Shown here in pieces: positions 1-10,044 of a DNA stretch of 64,000 nucleotides. Positions within the stretch are counted from its first letter, which is position 1; each line of letters opens with the position of its first letter. A program made the translations under genes and the position numbers. The notes beneath the pieces were generated by a model. It was given only the letters and a program-made list of their open reading frames with translations. It did no database searches and was not told where the DNA came from. Origin of the DNA: CAZOZZ01 sp965262425 (GTDB lineage: Bacteria; Acidobacteriota; Terriglobia; 20CM-2-55-15); NCBI GenBank assembly GCA_965262425.1, contig OZ253536.1, forward strand, positions 2,852,001 through 2,916,000, written 5' to 3'.

Positions 1-248
1 TGGACTACCATATTAATATCAGGATTTCACGATCGTTCGTCTTTGTTTGTAGGAAGTACCGTCCCATGATAGCGTAAGCCGATCGAAACAAGAGCCGACT
101 CTGATCCTTGCCGACATGATCGCGTTCAAAGAGGTCTTAATACCTCGGACCCGAAGCCCATGCCGAGGATCGGCACCGGTGTTCGTGAACTTCGAGTTCA
201 AACAGAAGGAAAGTTCCGGACGCCACAAACAATTGAGGAGTTGAAAAA

Positions 249-647
249 ATGAAGAGTCACGCTGTCAAGAAAGGATTGATCGTTCTCGGTTTAATGGTTC
301 TCGGCATCACTTTGTTTTCCAACTTGTCCATCGCGAAGGCGCCGATCGATGCTACCGAGTCGATCGCCGGGATATTGATGGGCTTGAATCACTTCCCTTC
401 TGACGCAGAAAAAGAAGCGTTGATGGAAATTTCGAACGATTCAGCCAATAGCAAGTACATCCAGACTATAGCTAAGGTCGTTCAAAACTTCGCACATAGA
501 GCCAGTGCTGATGAGAAGGCAACACTCAAAATGATTGCCGACGATTCAGGCGCTACAGATGCGGAGAAAACCTTGGCGGGTATTCTCGCGGAGTTTGAAC
601 ATACCGCTAGTGCAGATGCCAAGGCAAAGCTTGGGGAACTTCAATAA
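249..647 (+). CDS. Small secreted protein with three internal repeats, function unknown
   Basis: This 132-aa protein matches no family I recognise. Residues 1-30 form a signal peptide: lysines at 2-9, a hydrophobic stretch, then a probable cleavage after SIAKA. The mature part holds about two and a half repeats of roughly 37 residues, each with a SDAEKE/SADEKA/SADAKA core followed by a helical LAGIL or IAKVV stretch. This suggests a small all-helical periplasmic or secreted protein. The start is supported by GAGGAG eight bases upstream. It stands alone, with the next gene on the same strand 278 bases away. The repeat pattern is read directly; export is inferred from the signal peptide. Confidence 0.75.
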   Translation: MKSHAVKKGLIVLGLMVLGITLFSNLSIAKAPIDATESIAGILMGLNHFPSDAEKEALMEISNDSANSKYIQTIAKVVQNFAHRASADEKATLKMIADDSGATDAEKTLAGILAEFEHTASADAKAKLGELQ

Positions 648-747
648 ACGGCTGATCATGGGAAGTAGCAAGTCCCCGGGATTTTGGAACGGCGAAAACT
701 ACCGGCTGAAAGCCGCTTTCGTTCAATCGTGGATCTGTTGAATTCAA

Positions 748-781
748 TCGGGGCGAGAGGTTTTGAACCTCCGCCCCTCGA
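748..781 (+). terminator. Candidate hairpin terminator
   Basis: A long GC-rich inverted repeat (GGGGCGAGAGGTT, TTG loop, AACCTCCGCCCC) lies 100 bases after the small secreted protein gene. There is no clear U-run after it, so it may instead be an mRNA stabilising hairpin. The rest of 648-925 shows no gene. Confidence 0.35.
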
Positions 782-925
782 TCCCGAGAAGTCAAAACTC
801 CCAGCACCTTCAGTTACTCCAGGCTGTTCATAAATTTTTCCAGGCTTCATTGACACGAAACTTCAGAAACCTCCCGTCTCCTCGCCTCTTGACAGCGACT
901 CCATTATGGATGGTGACTTAAAGTA

Positions 926-1940
926 ATGCTGAAGCGAGCCATGATCATTCTCGGGGCGACCGCGGCCTTTGTGTTTCTAGCTGTAACGAGTCTACAAGCG
1001 CGGCAAGGAACGGCCGGTGCCGAACCGGGCCCGGGAATGACCGTGGAATCTCAGCAGGCGCTGGTCGATCAGTATTGCGTGGACTGCCACAACGAAGGGC
1101 TGCCTTCCGGAGGATTTTCCTGGTCTGATATCGATCTCGCCCAGCCGGAGCGAAGTGCGGCACGGGTGGAAGAGTTCATCCGGAAGCTGCGTGTGGGGTT
1201 GATGCCTCCGATCGGCGAACGACGGCCCGACACGGAGACGATGCATTCGTTTGTCGACACGCTCGAGGCAGCCATGGACGCGCTGGCAGCCCTTCGCCCG
1301 AACCCCGGTATGCGAGGATTTCAGCGGCTGACGCGGACGGAGTATGCACGGTCTATCCGCGACCTGTTCGGCATCGAGCTGGACGTTTCGGCAGTCTTGC
1401 CACCCGACTCGCTCAGTGGCGATGGGTTCGATAACCTGGCCGACGCGCAGGGATTCTCGGCGACACAGACCGAAGGCTACATTCGCGCGGCTCGGAAGGT
1501 GACGCGCGAAGCGCTGGGTGACCCCACGGCGACGGCAACCTCGGAAGTGTTCCAGGTATCCCGCAACGCATCGCAGATGGAGCCTGTCGCGGGCGCGCCG
1601 GCCGGAACGCGCGGCGGGATTTCAGTCATGTACAACTTTCCGGCCGATGGCGAATACAGCATCCGTTCAATGCTGTATCCGGATTCGGTAGGCGGCGTCC
1701 TCGGCTCGACGATCGAAGGCGAGCAACTCGAAGTTTCCATCGATGGCTAACCTGTCGCTCTGTACGAAATCGATCAACGAATGCATGAAAGCCCACCGGC
1801 GGGAATGAATCTTTCGCCGGTTCGCGTTTTCGTCCAGGCCGGTCCGCACCGTGTGACGTCCGCTTTCATCGCCAGTCACTCGGGCCTTCTCGACGATCAC
1901 ATCACACCCCTCGAAAACACGCAGGCCAACATAGGCGCGC
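926..1940 (+). pseudogene. DUF1587/DUF1592-type c-heme protein, broken by an in-frame stop and truncated
   Basis: The product starts with a signal peptide (about residues 1-25) and has a c-type heme motif CVDCH near residue 50. A DUF1587-like part (RLTRTEYARSIRDLFG, about 133-148) and the start of the DUF1592 region follow. Family members are normally 700-900 aa. Here a TAA at 1748-1750 ends the product at 274 aa, yet the same frame continues with clear family sequence (VALYEIDQRMHES, then VRVFVQAGPHRVTSAFI) until about 1935. After that the homology stops at a junction with an opposing gene fragment. A single base change could have made the stop; the missing C-terminal two thirds is a separate deletion. 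Readthrough or a sequencing error at the stop is possible, but the truncation would remain. Confidence 0.7.
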
Positions 1941-2024
1941 GAGTTCGGCATCGACGGGAGCGCTGCAAGCGCCCAGCGTCCACAGCAGGCCAGTGGCTAA
2001 CGTGATGAGGAGGAGCTTCTTCAT
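1902..2024 (-). pseudogene. Lipoprotein N-terminal fragment
   Basis: Reading leftward from an ATG at 2024, the first 20 residues form a textbook lipoprotein signal (MKKLLLITLATG...LGAC) with the lipobox cysteine at residue 20. GGAGAAT precedes the start. After about ten more residues the frame runs into sequence that looks like the reverse of the neighbouring cytochrome gene and stops at 40 aa. It lies 36 bases downstream of the propeller gene on the same strand, so it was probably the second gene of that operon. The body of the gene has been lost. The signal is visible; what it once encoded is not. Confidence 0.6.
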
Positions 2025-2060
2025 TGTGGGATTCTCCGGAAGATTTGATTCGACTCTCGT

Positions 2061-4253
2061 TCAGTTCGCCAGTGGATGCGGGCGGATCTGAAACTTCACC
2101 AGTAGCGGCTGCGAGATTGAGATGTACTTGCCGTTCTCAAAGGCGAGACCATCCTCGGCGTGCCACACGGTATCCGCACCGGTTGAGGAGTAGACGCCAC
2201 GCCCTTTCCAACCCGCGTTCGGATCGTCGATCCGACCGTCCATACCACGTGGATGGAAGCCGGCCAGCGGATAGGGCACGCGCATCACCAACGTCTCGCC
2301 CGTATCCGGCAACAATGCGATCAGCGAGTCGGAACCTGTTCCCGTGGCGATCGGGACGTTCTCGCCAAGGCCCAGCGTGTTGAACTGGTCGACCCAGTTG
2401 TAATAGTTGTAGTCGGTTCGGATGTCCGTACCCTTGAACGTAGGACCCGGCAGCGGATGAAGCGTCCACCCTTCCTGGCAGTGACGCCCCTCGTGCGCCG
2501 TGGGTCCGGACAACGACCCGCACTTGGTGCGGTCGAAGCTGGCGAGGTGGTTCGTCCCCGAGATCGCTGTCCAGATGAGGCCGTTGCGGTCCACATCGAT
2601 GCCGCGTGGCATGAAGCCAACCTCGCCATTCGCCTCCACGTCCCAGCGCTCCGATGGCACTTCAAAGACCTCGGCGATACAGCTTTCGGGCGGATTGTTA
2701 CCCAGGGACACCCGGATGATCTTCCCGGGATATGATTGCTGCGCACCCCAGATCGACCCATCGACTGGGCTCACGACGATCCCGTACGCTCCTACGGCGA
2801 CACGCGTATCGAGCGTCGGGTCAAAGTCGGATCCGCTTGCGGCCGGCTCGTTCCAGGGCTTGGTGATCCTGCCGTCGCCGTTGGTATCGACCACGGTCGG
2901 GCACCAGCCCTGCGAACGCTGGCCGTCACCGGTCCGATCGAGCTGCCTCGTGTCGATCCAGCCGAAAACTTCAGCATTGGGCCGACTCAAGAACAGTGTC
3001 TCGTTCTCATCATGGGCGAACTGCAGATGGTGACTGCCGAAACAGGTATCGATCATCGTGAACTGCTCGGTCTCCGGGTCGTAGTAGCTGATGTTGCGAC
3101 CTGACCGCTCCAGAGGAAAATACTGTGCGAACTTGTTCTCCGACTCTTCTGTGCACCAATAGGGCTGGTCCTCCGGAGGGCGAAGCGTCGCCGTGTACCA
3201 GACGCGGCCCTGGCTGTCGAGCATCGGGTTGTGGATGCTCGTCGGATTAAAGCGCGCCAGATCAGCCAGGCGGGACGGGGGGTAGCCTGACTGCGCGTAC
3301 GACGCCCGCATGGTCGAACGATCCGCCAGGGTCGGGATCCGCAGCATCGTCGCGGTGTTGGTAATCGGATCAAGGATGGCCAGGTTGTCGTTCGCAATGT
3401 CGACGCCGTAGATCGGACCGTTGGCGTTCACGCTCGGGTTGCGCTTGTCCGTAGACGCCTCGTCGTGGATCTTGCCCATCTCATCGGTCCACTCCCACTG
3501 GGTGAGGACCACATTCCTCTCCGACCCGCTCGGGCGCGGCGGCGCCGGCGGCACCTCACCGGCTGCAATCCGATCGCTCCAGTCGGCGAACGTCTCCAAC
3601 CCGTGCTCGCGCCCGAACCTCGTCATCAACGCGGACATTTCCGTTCCGCGTTGCCCCATCTGGACGCGGTCATCCCACGCCTCGGTGGTGGAGTCGTATT
3701 CCTCCGCGTTCGGAATCTCGCGGGTGAACTTGTTCCCGACCTGATGACAGCGCAGGCAGAGTTTCATGTTGTAGAGGTACTCGTGGCGCGTCTCCAGCTG
3801 TGGGCTGATGCCATTGCCATCGGGACCGGTGCCCGGGAATTCGCTCGTCTCCGGCGACTCCATCAGCGACAACCAGTAGTTGGCAGGATAGACCTCCGCG
3901 GCTTCCTGTGGGGTCTTCGCGACAACTCCCGTCAGGCTCAGGTCCCGACCGGGAGTTGCCATCACCCGGGTCGAGTCGACCAGCCCGTACCCCCGCACCC
4001 AGACGGCGTAGTTCGCTTGCGGGAGCTCCGGTAACAAGAACCGACCGTCGTCGTCGGTCACTACGATCTTGCGAAACTTGGTGTTGAGATCATCGGTTTC
4101 GGCAATGACCCAGACGCCGGCCTCGGGGCCATCGTCACTGGTGACGACACCAGTGATGGTATCGGCATCGACTCCCTGACCGCTCGCCACCATCCACACC
4201 GGGCCGAGAGCCAACAGACTCCCAACGGTCAACAATCCAACTCTTCGTCGCAT
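2061..4253 (-). CDS. Secreted carboxypeptidase-regulatory-like / c-heme / Vgb-type beta-propeller protein
   Basis: This is a 730-aa exported protein. The start at 4253 is chosen because GCAGGAG lies six bases before it and a signal peptide (MRRRVGLLTV..., cleaved near VASGQG) follows directly. Order of parts: a carboxypeptidase regulatory-like domain (about 30-110, TGVVTSDDGPEAGVWVIAE), a c-type heme site CLRCH near 170, then a long streptogramin-lyase (Vgb)-like propeller (about 270-720) with repeats such as GVDIANDNLAILDP and MPRGIDVDRNGLIWTA. In Acidobacteriota such proteins often sit beside other c-heme or quinoprotein genes; the broken cytochrome and the lipoprotein fragment next door fit that. 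It is probably a periplasmic redox or sugar/polymer-related protein, but the substrate is not visible. Confidence 0.8.
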   Translation of the reverse strand: MRRRVGLLTVGSLLALGPVWMVASGQGVDADTITGVVTSDDGPEAGVWVIAETDDLNTKFRKIVVTDDDGRFLLPELPQANYAVWVRGYGLVDSTRVMATPGRDLSLTGVVAKTPQEAAEVYPANYWLSLMESPETSEFPGTGPDGNGISPQLETRHEYLYNMKLCLRCHQVGNKFTREIPNAEEYDSTTEAWDDRVQMGQRGTEMSALMTRFGREHGLETFADWSDRIAAGEVPPAPPRPSGSERNVVLTQWEWTDEMGKIHDEASTDKRNPSVNANGPIYGVDIANDNLAILDPITNTATMLRIPTLADRSTMRASYAQSGYPPSRLADLARFNPTSIHNPMLDSQGRVWYTATLRPPEDQPYWCTEESENKFAQYFPLERSGRNISYYDPETEQFTMIDTCFGSHHLQFAHDENETLFLSRPNAEVFGWIDTRQLDRTGDGQRSQGWCPTVVDTNGDGRITKPWNEPAASGSDFDPTLDTRVAVGAYGIVVSPVDGSIWGAQQSYPGKIIRVSLGNNPPESCIAEVFEVPSERWDVEANGEVGFMPRGIDVDRNGLIWTAISGTNHLASFDRTKCGSLSGPTAHEGRHCQEGWTLHPLPGPTFKGTDIRTDYNYYNWVDQFNTLGLGENVPIATGTGSDSLIALLPDTGETLVMRVPYPLAGFHPRGMDGRIDDPNAGWKGRGVYSSTGADTVWHAEDGLAFENGKYISISQPLLVKFQIRPHPLAN

Positions 4254-4600
4254 CGTATTCTCCTGCGGGTTTTGTCTGACTGAGGTGCCTTCACGTTCCC
4301 ACGTAAGAGAACACACGGTCAAGAATTATCGCGGCGGGTAGGGCGTCCGGGCCCGTACCCCTGATGCGTCAACAGGATCGTAGACATTAACAGGCGGGTG
4401 ACCGGCACGCGGTGGCGGAATCGCCCGGGAACCCGCTCCCGTTTGGCCGGAAACGATCGACGTCCCGGGTGCGGTTCTTGCCGCTCCGGCTTTACAGCAG
4501 TGGCTTCCGCACAAGTGATATCACGTTTGGCATGTGTGTTATGGAGGCCGGGATTGGGTGGTCATGTTTCACCTTGCGATGTCCATCATGGGACCCGTCC
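4254..4600. other. Intergenic stretch without a recognised gene
   Basis: This lies between the start of the propeller gene and the 3' end of the broken DUF3592 gene. It should contain the promoter of the propeller gene. I see no RNA gene, repeat or convincing small gene here. Confidence 0.5.
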
Positions 4601-4639
4601 CTAATACCCCGACTGTATCCGCCTAAACAAGTAATCTTT

Positions 4640-4956
4640 GCCTCCTCCGCAGAATTTGTGGGCAGTCCAAAGGCCTGTGCGCACATAAGTAATTGAAACA
4701 AAGTACCTTATTCTTTTGTTCGACGGCGAATATTCCAGTACCCACTTCGGTCGGACGCCTACACCCGGTGCCCGGAGCCCCCGCCGGAGGCCCCGTTCCC
4801 CATCGCCCACACCAGCCGACACCGCGGAGCGCAGCCGAGGGTCAAGGCCGGCGCAGCCGCCGAGCTTGCGAGGGAAGCCTTGAGGCTTGGCGAGCACCGT
4901 GGTCTCCTCAAGCGGCGATGGAAGACGGTTTTACCCACAAATTCTGCGGAAGACCC
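4640..4956 (+). mobile_element. ISL3-type MITE, copy 1 (317 bp)
   Basis: This non-autonomous element has imperfect terminal inverted repeats of about 23 bp with the core TCCGCAGAATTTGTGGG. It is flanked by a perfect 8-bp duplication TAATCTTT (4632-4639 and 4957-4964). The ends match those of the ISL3 element at 41267-42792 in layout (GG.TC.TC.GCA.AAT.TGTGGG), and 8 bp is the ISL3-family target length. It carries no transposase. It sits in the last codons of the DUF3592 gene. Two more 317-bp copies are in this window. Confidence 0.92.
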
Positions 4957-5243
4957 TAATCTTTGAACTGGTTGGCGAGATCCTCACCATCAATGCCCTC
5001 GGCGACAGTGATCGTCTTACCGACGCCGTAATGGGCGATGATTTTATGGTGTTCGATCTTCTTTGTGCCCTGGCCGGTACTGCCGGACCTCTTGATGGAC
5101 AGGCGTGTAACTTCATGGTCCTGGATACGTCTATGGAGGATTGGAAAGACAAACAAGCGGCGCAGAATCTTCACCTCGCCATTGGCGATGGTAATGGTGA
5201 GATTGTTCAGAGGCAAATAGATCGCGGCGATGGTGGCAAACAG

Positions 5244-6684
5244 GAGTCAATCCCATTCTTAGTTGAAACTCTCCACGGCTCACGATTGGTCACGCAACCT
5301 TCTTCTTCGATCTCGTCGACGTCTTCGCCTCAATCTTCAGCTCCCGCCTGAGGGCTTCGCGGAGCTTTGGAAGATGACGGTAGCCGATCACCTTCCTCAA
5401 GCGTGGTTCGATGTCGATGAGCGCCGTCGCCAACCAGCGCTGCCGCTGGCTCGAGTTCTTCCAATGATCGACCTTCGCGCACCTTTCCTCGACGAGGGCA
5501 TTGACCGATTCCAAGCAATTCGTCGTCTTGAACGAACGGCCCAGGACCCCGTACACGCCGAGTCGATGCAACGTGAGGGTCTCCTCCAGGCCTTCCTCAA
5601 GGCTCGTAGCGGCCGATTGGTTTCGCTCCTCGAGCTCTCCATGGAGCTGTTCGAGGGCCGCCCGGGCTTCGTTGTACTCCGGGCGCTGGTACGCACGCTG
5701 AAGCCGCTTGCGCCACGCGGCTTGCTCGGTCTTCGACAGGTAGCTCACCACGTTCTCGCGTTTGTGCCATTGGCAGCGTTGGACCAGGGCTCGATTATCG
5801 AATGCCCGCTTGACTGCCGCGCGCAGACCTTTGCCGCCGTCGACGATCACCAGCACGCCTTCAGAGATGTCCAGGCCTCGCTCCATCAATGAACGGAGAA
5901 ACGGAGTCAGTACCTGCTCGTTCTCCGTACTCGTCTCCACGAAGCCTAAGAAGCGTTTGTCGCCCGTAATTGTGATGCCCAGGGCCACAACCATCGTGGC
6001 GTCGGCAAACATTTTCCCGTCCAGGAAGATCGCCACCACGTCCTCGGCCGACAGATCCCGCTCCTGCATCTCCCGAAGTTTCGCCCCACTCGCCTGGACG
6101 AATCCTCGAGACACCGTCGAGCTCGACAATCCGATGGCTCCTGGAATCGCTTCCGCGGCCGACTCGTAGTTCCGGCAGGAGATCCCATAAAGCACACGTC
6201 TGAGAAGCAGTTCGTTCACCGCGCCATCCGGACTGAGTTCCTCGTAGCTCCGAAGCGGAATCTCCCCGCCCGCCACGCTGCGCACTCGAGGCACCCGAAC
6301 CGGCACCCGCTGGCCCCCGAGCCCCACGGTCCCCGGATTACTCCCGTGTCGCCGGCCCCTCAACGTCGCCTCCTTTCGCGCGTATCGCTCACCCGCCAAC
6401 GCCTTCACTTCCTCGTCGAGCAACTCCTCCACGTGCATCAACCCCAGTGGGATCAACGCCCGAATCATCTCCACCTTCGAGTCCAATTCCAGTCCCGAGT
6501 ATTCCTCCCGGCTCAGGACCTCGACCTCACCCAGCACACGCGACTTCTTGCGTTTCTTCACCGAACGTAACAGACTGCTCATCTCGGCTCCTTTCTCTTA
6601 CAGGCTTGATGTTGTTTCTTCCAATACCATCAAACCATAGGGTTTGGAGCCGTTTCAATTTCCAACTAAGATTGGCACACTTTC
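5244..6684 (-). mobile_element. IS256-family insertion sequence (1441 bp)
   Basis: The element is bounded by GAGTCAATCCCATTCTTAG on the left and the related inverted sequence GAAAGTGTGCCAATCTTAG on the right. An 8-bp target duplication GCAAACAG lies at 5236-5243 and 6685-6692. It carries one transposase gene. Removing it with one duplication rejoins the DUF3592 reading frame exactly. Confidence 0.9.
5290..6582 (-). CDS. IS256-family (mutator) transposase
   Basis: This is a 430-aa DDE transposase of the Transposase_mut type. Visible landmarks are the first Asp in IFLDGKMF (about 195), the second in VIVDGGKGLRAAV (about 250), the family CxWHK motif QRCQWHKRENV (about 272) and the Glu in NCLESVNA near 365. 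The protein is full length for the family with a basic tail (TSTRSKKKVA). AGGAG-like GAAAGGAGCCGAG precedes the ATG. It appears intact and so could still be active. Confidence 0.95.
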   Translation of the reverse strand: MSSLLRSVKKRKKSRVLGEVEVLSREEYSGLELDSKVEMIRALIPLGLMHVEELLDEEVKALAGERYARKEATLRGRRHGSNPGTVGLGGQRVPVRVPRVRSVAGGEIPLRSYEELSPDGAVNELLLRRVLYGISCRNYESAAEAIPGAIGLSSSTVSRGFVQASGAKLREMQERDLSAEDVVAIFLDGKMFADATMVVALGITITGDKRFLGFVETSTENEQVLTPFLRSLMERGLDISEGVLVIVDGGKGLRAAVKRAFDNRALVQRCQWHKRENVVSYLSKTEQAAWRKRLQRAYQRPEYNEARAALEQLHGELEERNQSAATSLEEGLEETLTLHRLGVYGVLGRSFKTTNCLESVNALVEERCAKVDHWKNSSQRQRWLATALIDIEPRLRKVIGYRHLPKLREALRRELKIEAKTSTRSKKKVA

Positions 6685-8287
6685 GCAAACAGACCCACCA
6701 GGGAAAAAGGTATGGCAACGACAATAGCGAGAATGCCGAACACCCCACCGCCACTGCCAAAACCACCGACGATACTGTAGGCGGCAAAGTCGAAACCACC
6801 GCCGAAGATGACCGCGAAAACCGTCAAGAGCTTGTTGCGGAACATGGGGAAATAAATGCGGATTTCCCGTTGTGTTTCACTCGAACGCAGTGAGCGGGCA
6901 AGATCGGTTAAGTGAAAATCTCCCCGTTCAATGGCGACTCGTGATTCAGCCTCCTCAGTCTCACGCAGCGCCTGTGCCTGCGCACTCAAGTCGTGATCCA
7001 CGTGGCGGGATCTTTGACCGGTCTTGAAGACCGGGATGTTATAGCTCCGGTTCAGATCGATGCCGGGCACTTCGGCGCGGACCTTCAAGCGCCAGAAATA
7101 ATAATCGCCGCTTTGTTCGATGTCCGCTTCGGGCTGATCCTCGGGCACATCAAAACGGAATGAAAGTAGCGCCCCCCTGCCCAGGTTTTCCACCTTCGCA
7201 TGGCCTCCCTCGGCCCAGCGGATGCGTTCACTGCGGCGACGGTCCTCCCCGGACCCGGACTCATAACTGTAGACACACTCCAGTTCAATCCTGTACCTGT
7301 CATCATACTCATGAAGATTGTTCACCTGCAGGCTGCCACCTACATGACCGCCGATGGCACCGGGGTAGGGATCCATCACAAACTCTATAACGCCATAACG
7401 TCGGAACTCCCTCGTCATGGCAATGGCCTTCGCAAGCAGAAATAGGCCTACCAGCGGAAACAACAAACCCATGAGAATGGCGTAGTTGGCTTCTTGCCAT
7501 TCTTCCTCGAACACAAACAGAAGTGGCGAGCTGACAGCGTTCCAGGTGATCGCAAACACCCACATGCCGATCAGTCCGGCCTTGGCCTGAGAACGGATGC
7601 GCTCCGTCTCCCAGCCTTTCTTCTCCCGCCATGCACCCGGTGCCTTATGCACCTCCTGGACCTGTTCCGACTGCTTCTCCAGCTCATGCAGGCGGTAGCG
7701 CCGGTATTCGATGAAGCTTTGTCGAAAACCGGCATCGGTCTTCTTCTCTTCCCATTCCCGCCGCAGTTCGGTAGTGGAGGGTGGTCTGAAGGCAGGTTGT
7801 TTTGAAGCTTTCAGACTGCCGTATATGACACCGAGGCCGACGAGGATAAAGAGCGAACAAAAACCTGTCATCAGGGAAAACAACCCCCAGCGCATGTCCC
7901 TGTCGATGACAGAGTCCCACGGGTCATCAGGATTGACCCAGATCGCCACAGGCTGGTTGCTGCTCTGGAGCTGGCTGAGCCGTTCGCGTATTTCGGTCTG
8001 GTAATTGCCGATGCTATCGGGAAAGACGGCCACATGAACGCGGTCGTTCTGATACGAGACTCCACCTATCTCATAACGGTAGCTCGCCTCTGTGCGGCTG
8101 TCCGTGCCGGAGACATTGAGCAACCGTGCGCTCGCTGGCTGCCACGTTTTCATGGCCTGCCAGTCCCGGTAGGTTGGAACACTGGTCTCAAACAGAAGAA
8201 AAACGCCGGCCCCACCAAAGACCAGCCCGAAGATCAAAATAAATAGAATTCCTCCACGCATTGTATTTTCTGCACTGAAGTTGGTGG

Positions 8288-8984
8288 TCAGAACGTTACC
8301 TTCATGACAGGATTTCCGCTAGAACAATTCAAGGTATGGCACCATCCCTGACATGAGGAGGTAGTGAACCATGGGTAACCCCACCACCATCCGTCGCTCC
8401 GCCGCCCAACCCCTTCGAGATGTTCGTTTGGGTTTCGTCGCTGTGCCTTGGATCCGCCGGACGTGATCCGTGGCTCGGGTCTCATGGACCTGAGGGTCCA
8501 GATGCTAGTGAACGTTGACCACCACATGGAAGGGGAGGAAGTATTCCCTGCCAATGAGCCTGCTGTCGACAACCTCCGGATACAAATCGGGGAATTCATC
8601 GAAGTTCTTGAGGACCGCCAGAACATCATCAATCGTTGCACCGGGAATAAACATTCCGGCGATCCAGTTGTGTGTCATGCCACCGTCCGTGTCGACATCA
8701 TCGTCCAGGCGCTCGACGACGATGCCCCCGTCCAGCGCGGTCTCCAGACGCGCAGGTTCGCCCCTCAGCCATAGAAAAGCAGAGTCTTTACTCTGTCTGT
8801 TCGCCATGGACTCTTCAGAACGCGTGACGAATTGATCAAACGCCTTGATGGTTTCTGGTTCCAGCCTCACCGTCCCCTGCGGGGTTGCGGGCAGGACGAA
8901 GACCGCAAGGGATACCCACACCAGAACGAACCTTGTGGCGAACACACTGAACGTCGTTGCTTGTCTGGTCGCCTTCATCCTCAT
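8288..8984 (-). pseudogene. Truncated secreted START-like protein of unknown function
   Basis: The intact part is 159 aa (8984 to 8505): a signal peptide (about 1-35), then TVRLEPETIKAFDQFVTRSE and a DDVLAVLKNFDEFPDLYPEV segment. These resemble exported proteins of about 300 aa, with a START/SRPBCC-like fold, known to me from Acidobacteriota. The product stops after FHVVVNVH, where relatives continue for another 130 or so residues. The following 200 bases read only as scrambled frames. A frameshift plus deletion is the likely cause. The start lies four bases after the stop of the upstream gene, so both were co-transcribed. Confidence 0.5.
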
Positions 8985-8988
8985 TCAG

Positions 8989-10044
8989 TCACCGAAGTTC
9001 CCTGACCAGCTCCGGGTACTCGGATTCGGGATCCAGATTGAGCACGACCCGGAACCACCAGTTCGGCTGATGGACAATCTGGACCGGTACGCCACGCAAG
9101 TCGCCGACAGTCCCCAGCAACAGCTCGAAGGAACTGCGTTTACCGGATTGACGATTGAGGACCGAGAACCGGGTCTCCAGCAGATCTCGGTAGGATCTCT
9201 CGAGCGGTGGACCGTTTTTGCGTTTCACCCGGATGTTTCTCACCGGGACCGTGGACCGACTCTCGAGCGTCACCGTGTAGTTCCGCGCGTTGTGTACATA
9301 GCAGCGAGACGTCCTGGCCGATTTGCCAACCAGCGCATGTTCGATCAATTCGTCGGTGGCGTCGAGGAACCCCCGCACGCGCTCGCACCGCAGGTCCGAA
9401 CTCTTGAGTTCCTTTATGGGGCCGCCGCCCGTCAGGTGCCGGGAAAACATTTGTTGCCCTTGATCGAGTTGGTGGAGCGTGAAGTCGACCTTCGAAAGAA
9501 CGGGGACGACGCGTGAGAAGGCACCGCCGCCCTCAGCCACGGTGATGATGCCCTCAAACCCGTGCTGCCCTTTCGATGCCTGCCTCCGGATTTCAGCTTG
9601 CGCGTCACCAGCAGAGTCGGTCTTCACCGATTTCCTGAATCCAAACAAGGCGCTCCCCCCGGAGCCGACCGCTTCGGTCGCCGCGCCCCAGTTGTTGATC
9701 CCTCTCGGTGCCTTGGCCGGATCTGAACCAAAGAGGACCTGAATGAGCCGCATGGAAGGATCAAGCGTACTTACGGATCGGCGAATGTAGCCTCCGCCTA
9801 CGTCGTCAGCGCCCACCCAGAACAGAAGAAGGCGGACTTTCGCCGTCATGATGTAGTCGTATTGCGCGATACCGTGATACGGGCCCAGAAGCAGTTGCAT
9901 GGCGGGTTCGAAGAGGGACTCGCCTGCCAGTGGTCCGGTCACGGGTGCCACACTCTGAGAGTGCGATAGGGAAGCCGTGCCGACCAGAAGAAAGAGAAGG
10001 GCCAGAGGCACCGCCTTTATGCCTCTATTCGGAGTGTTCCGCAT
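8989..10044 (-). CDS. Exported protein of unknown function
   Basis: This 351-aa protein has a clear signal peptide (MRNTPNRGIKAVPLALLFLLVG..., cleavage near SLSHSQ). I recognise no named domain. A middle segment (LLFWVGADDVGGGYIRRS, then DPAKAPRGINNWGAATE) and a C-terminal segment rich in basic residues recur in unnamed Acidobacteriota proteins. Its start overlaps the end of the GtrA gene by 20 bases, and its stop is four bases from the next start, so it sits mid-operon in a run of four genes on this strand. The membrane-lipid and GtrA neighbours suggest a cell-envelope role, but that is only context. Confidence 0.7.
   Translation of the reverse strand: MRNTPNRGIKAVPLALLFLLVGTASLSHSQSVAPVTGPLAGESLFEPAMQLLLGPYHGIAQYDYIMTAKVRLLLFWVGADDVGGGYIRRSVSTLDPSMRLIQVLFGSDPAKAPRGINNWGAATEAVGSGGSALFGFRKSVKTDSAGDAQAEIRRQASKGQHGFEGIITVAEGGGAFSRVVPVLSKVDFTLHQLDQGQQMFSRHLTGGGPIKELKSSDLRCERVRGFLDATDELIEHALVGKSARTSRCYVHNARNYTVTLESRSTVPVRNIRVKRKNGPPLERSYRDLLETRFSVLNRQSGKRSSFELLLGTVGDLRGVPVQIVHQPNWWFRVVLNLDPESEYPELVRELR

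Larger units (their letters stand above)
4601..8261 (-). pseudogene. DUF3592-type membrane protein gene interrupted by IS256 and by a MITE
   Basis: The first 531 codons (8261 to about 6693) encode a membrane protein with an N-terminal TM segment, a DUF3592-like extracytoplasmic part (ARLLNVSG...SYRYEIGGVSYQND), a second TM near 130-150 and more TMs near 225-275 and 480-530. The frame is cut by an IS256 element. It resumes to its left (ATIAAIYLPLNNLTITIANG) with a C-terminal PH-like stretch and is cut again by a 317-bp MITE only 13 codons before the end. Deleting both insertions and one copy of each 8-bp target duplication leaves 1887 nt, exactly 629 codons, ending in KDYLFRRIQSGY and TAG at 4601-4603. 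The gene was therefore whole before two recent insertions. Its function is unknown. Confidence 0.9.

Noticed and set aside
4640..4956. Long open frame through the MITE (reads MLAKPQGFPRKLGG on the minus strand)
   Set aside because: It exists only because the element is GC-rich; it is present in all copies, but there is no ribosome site and the ends run into the terminal repeats.
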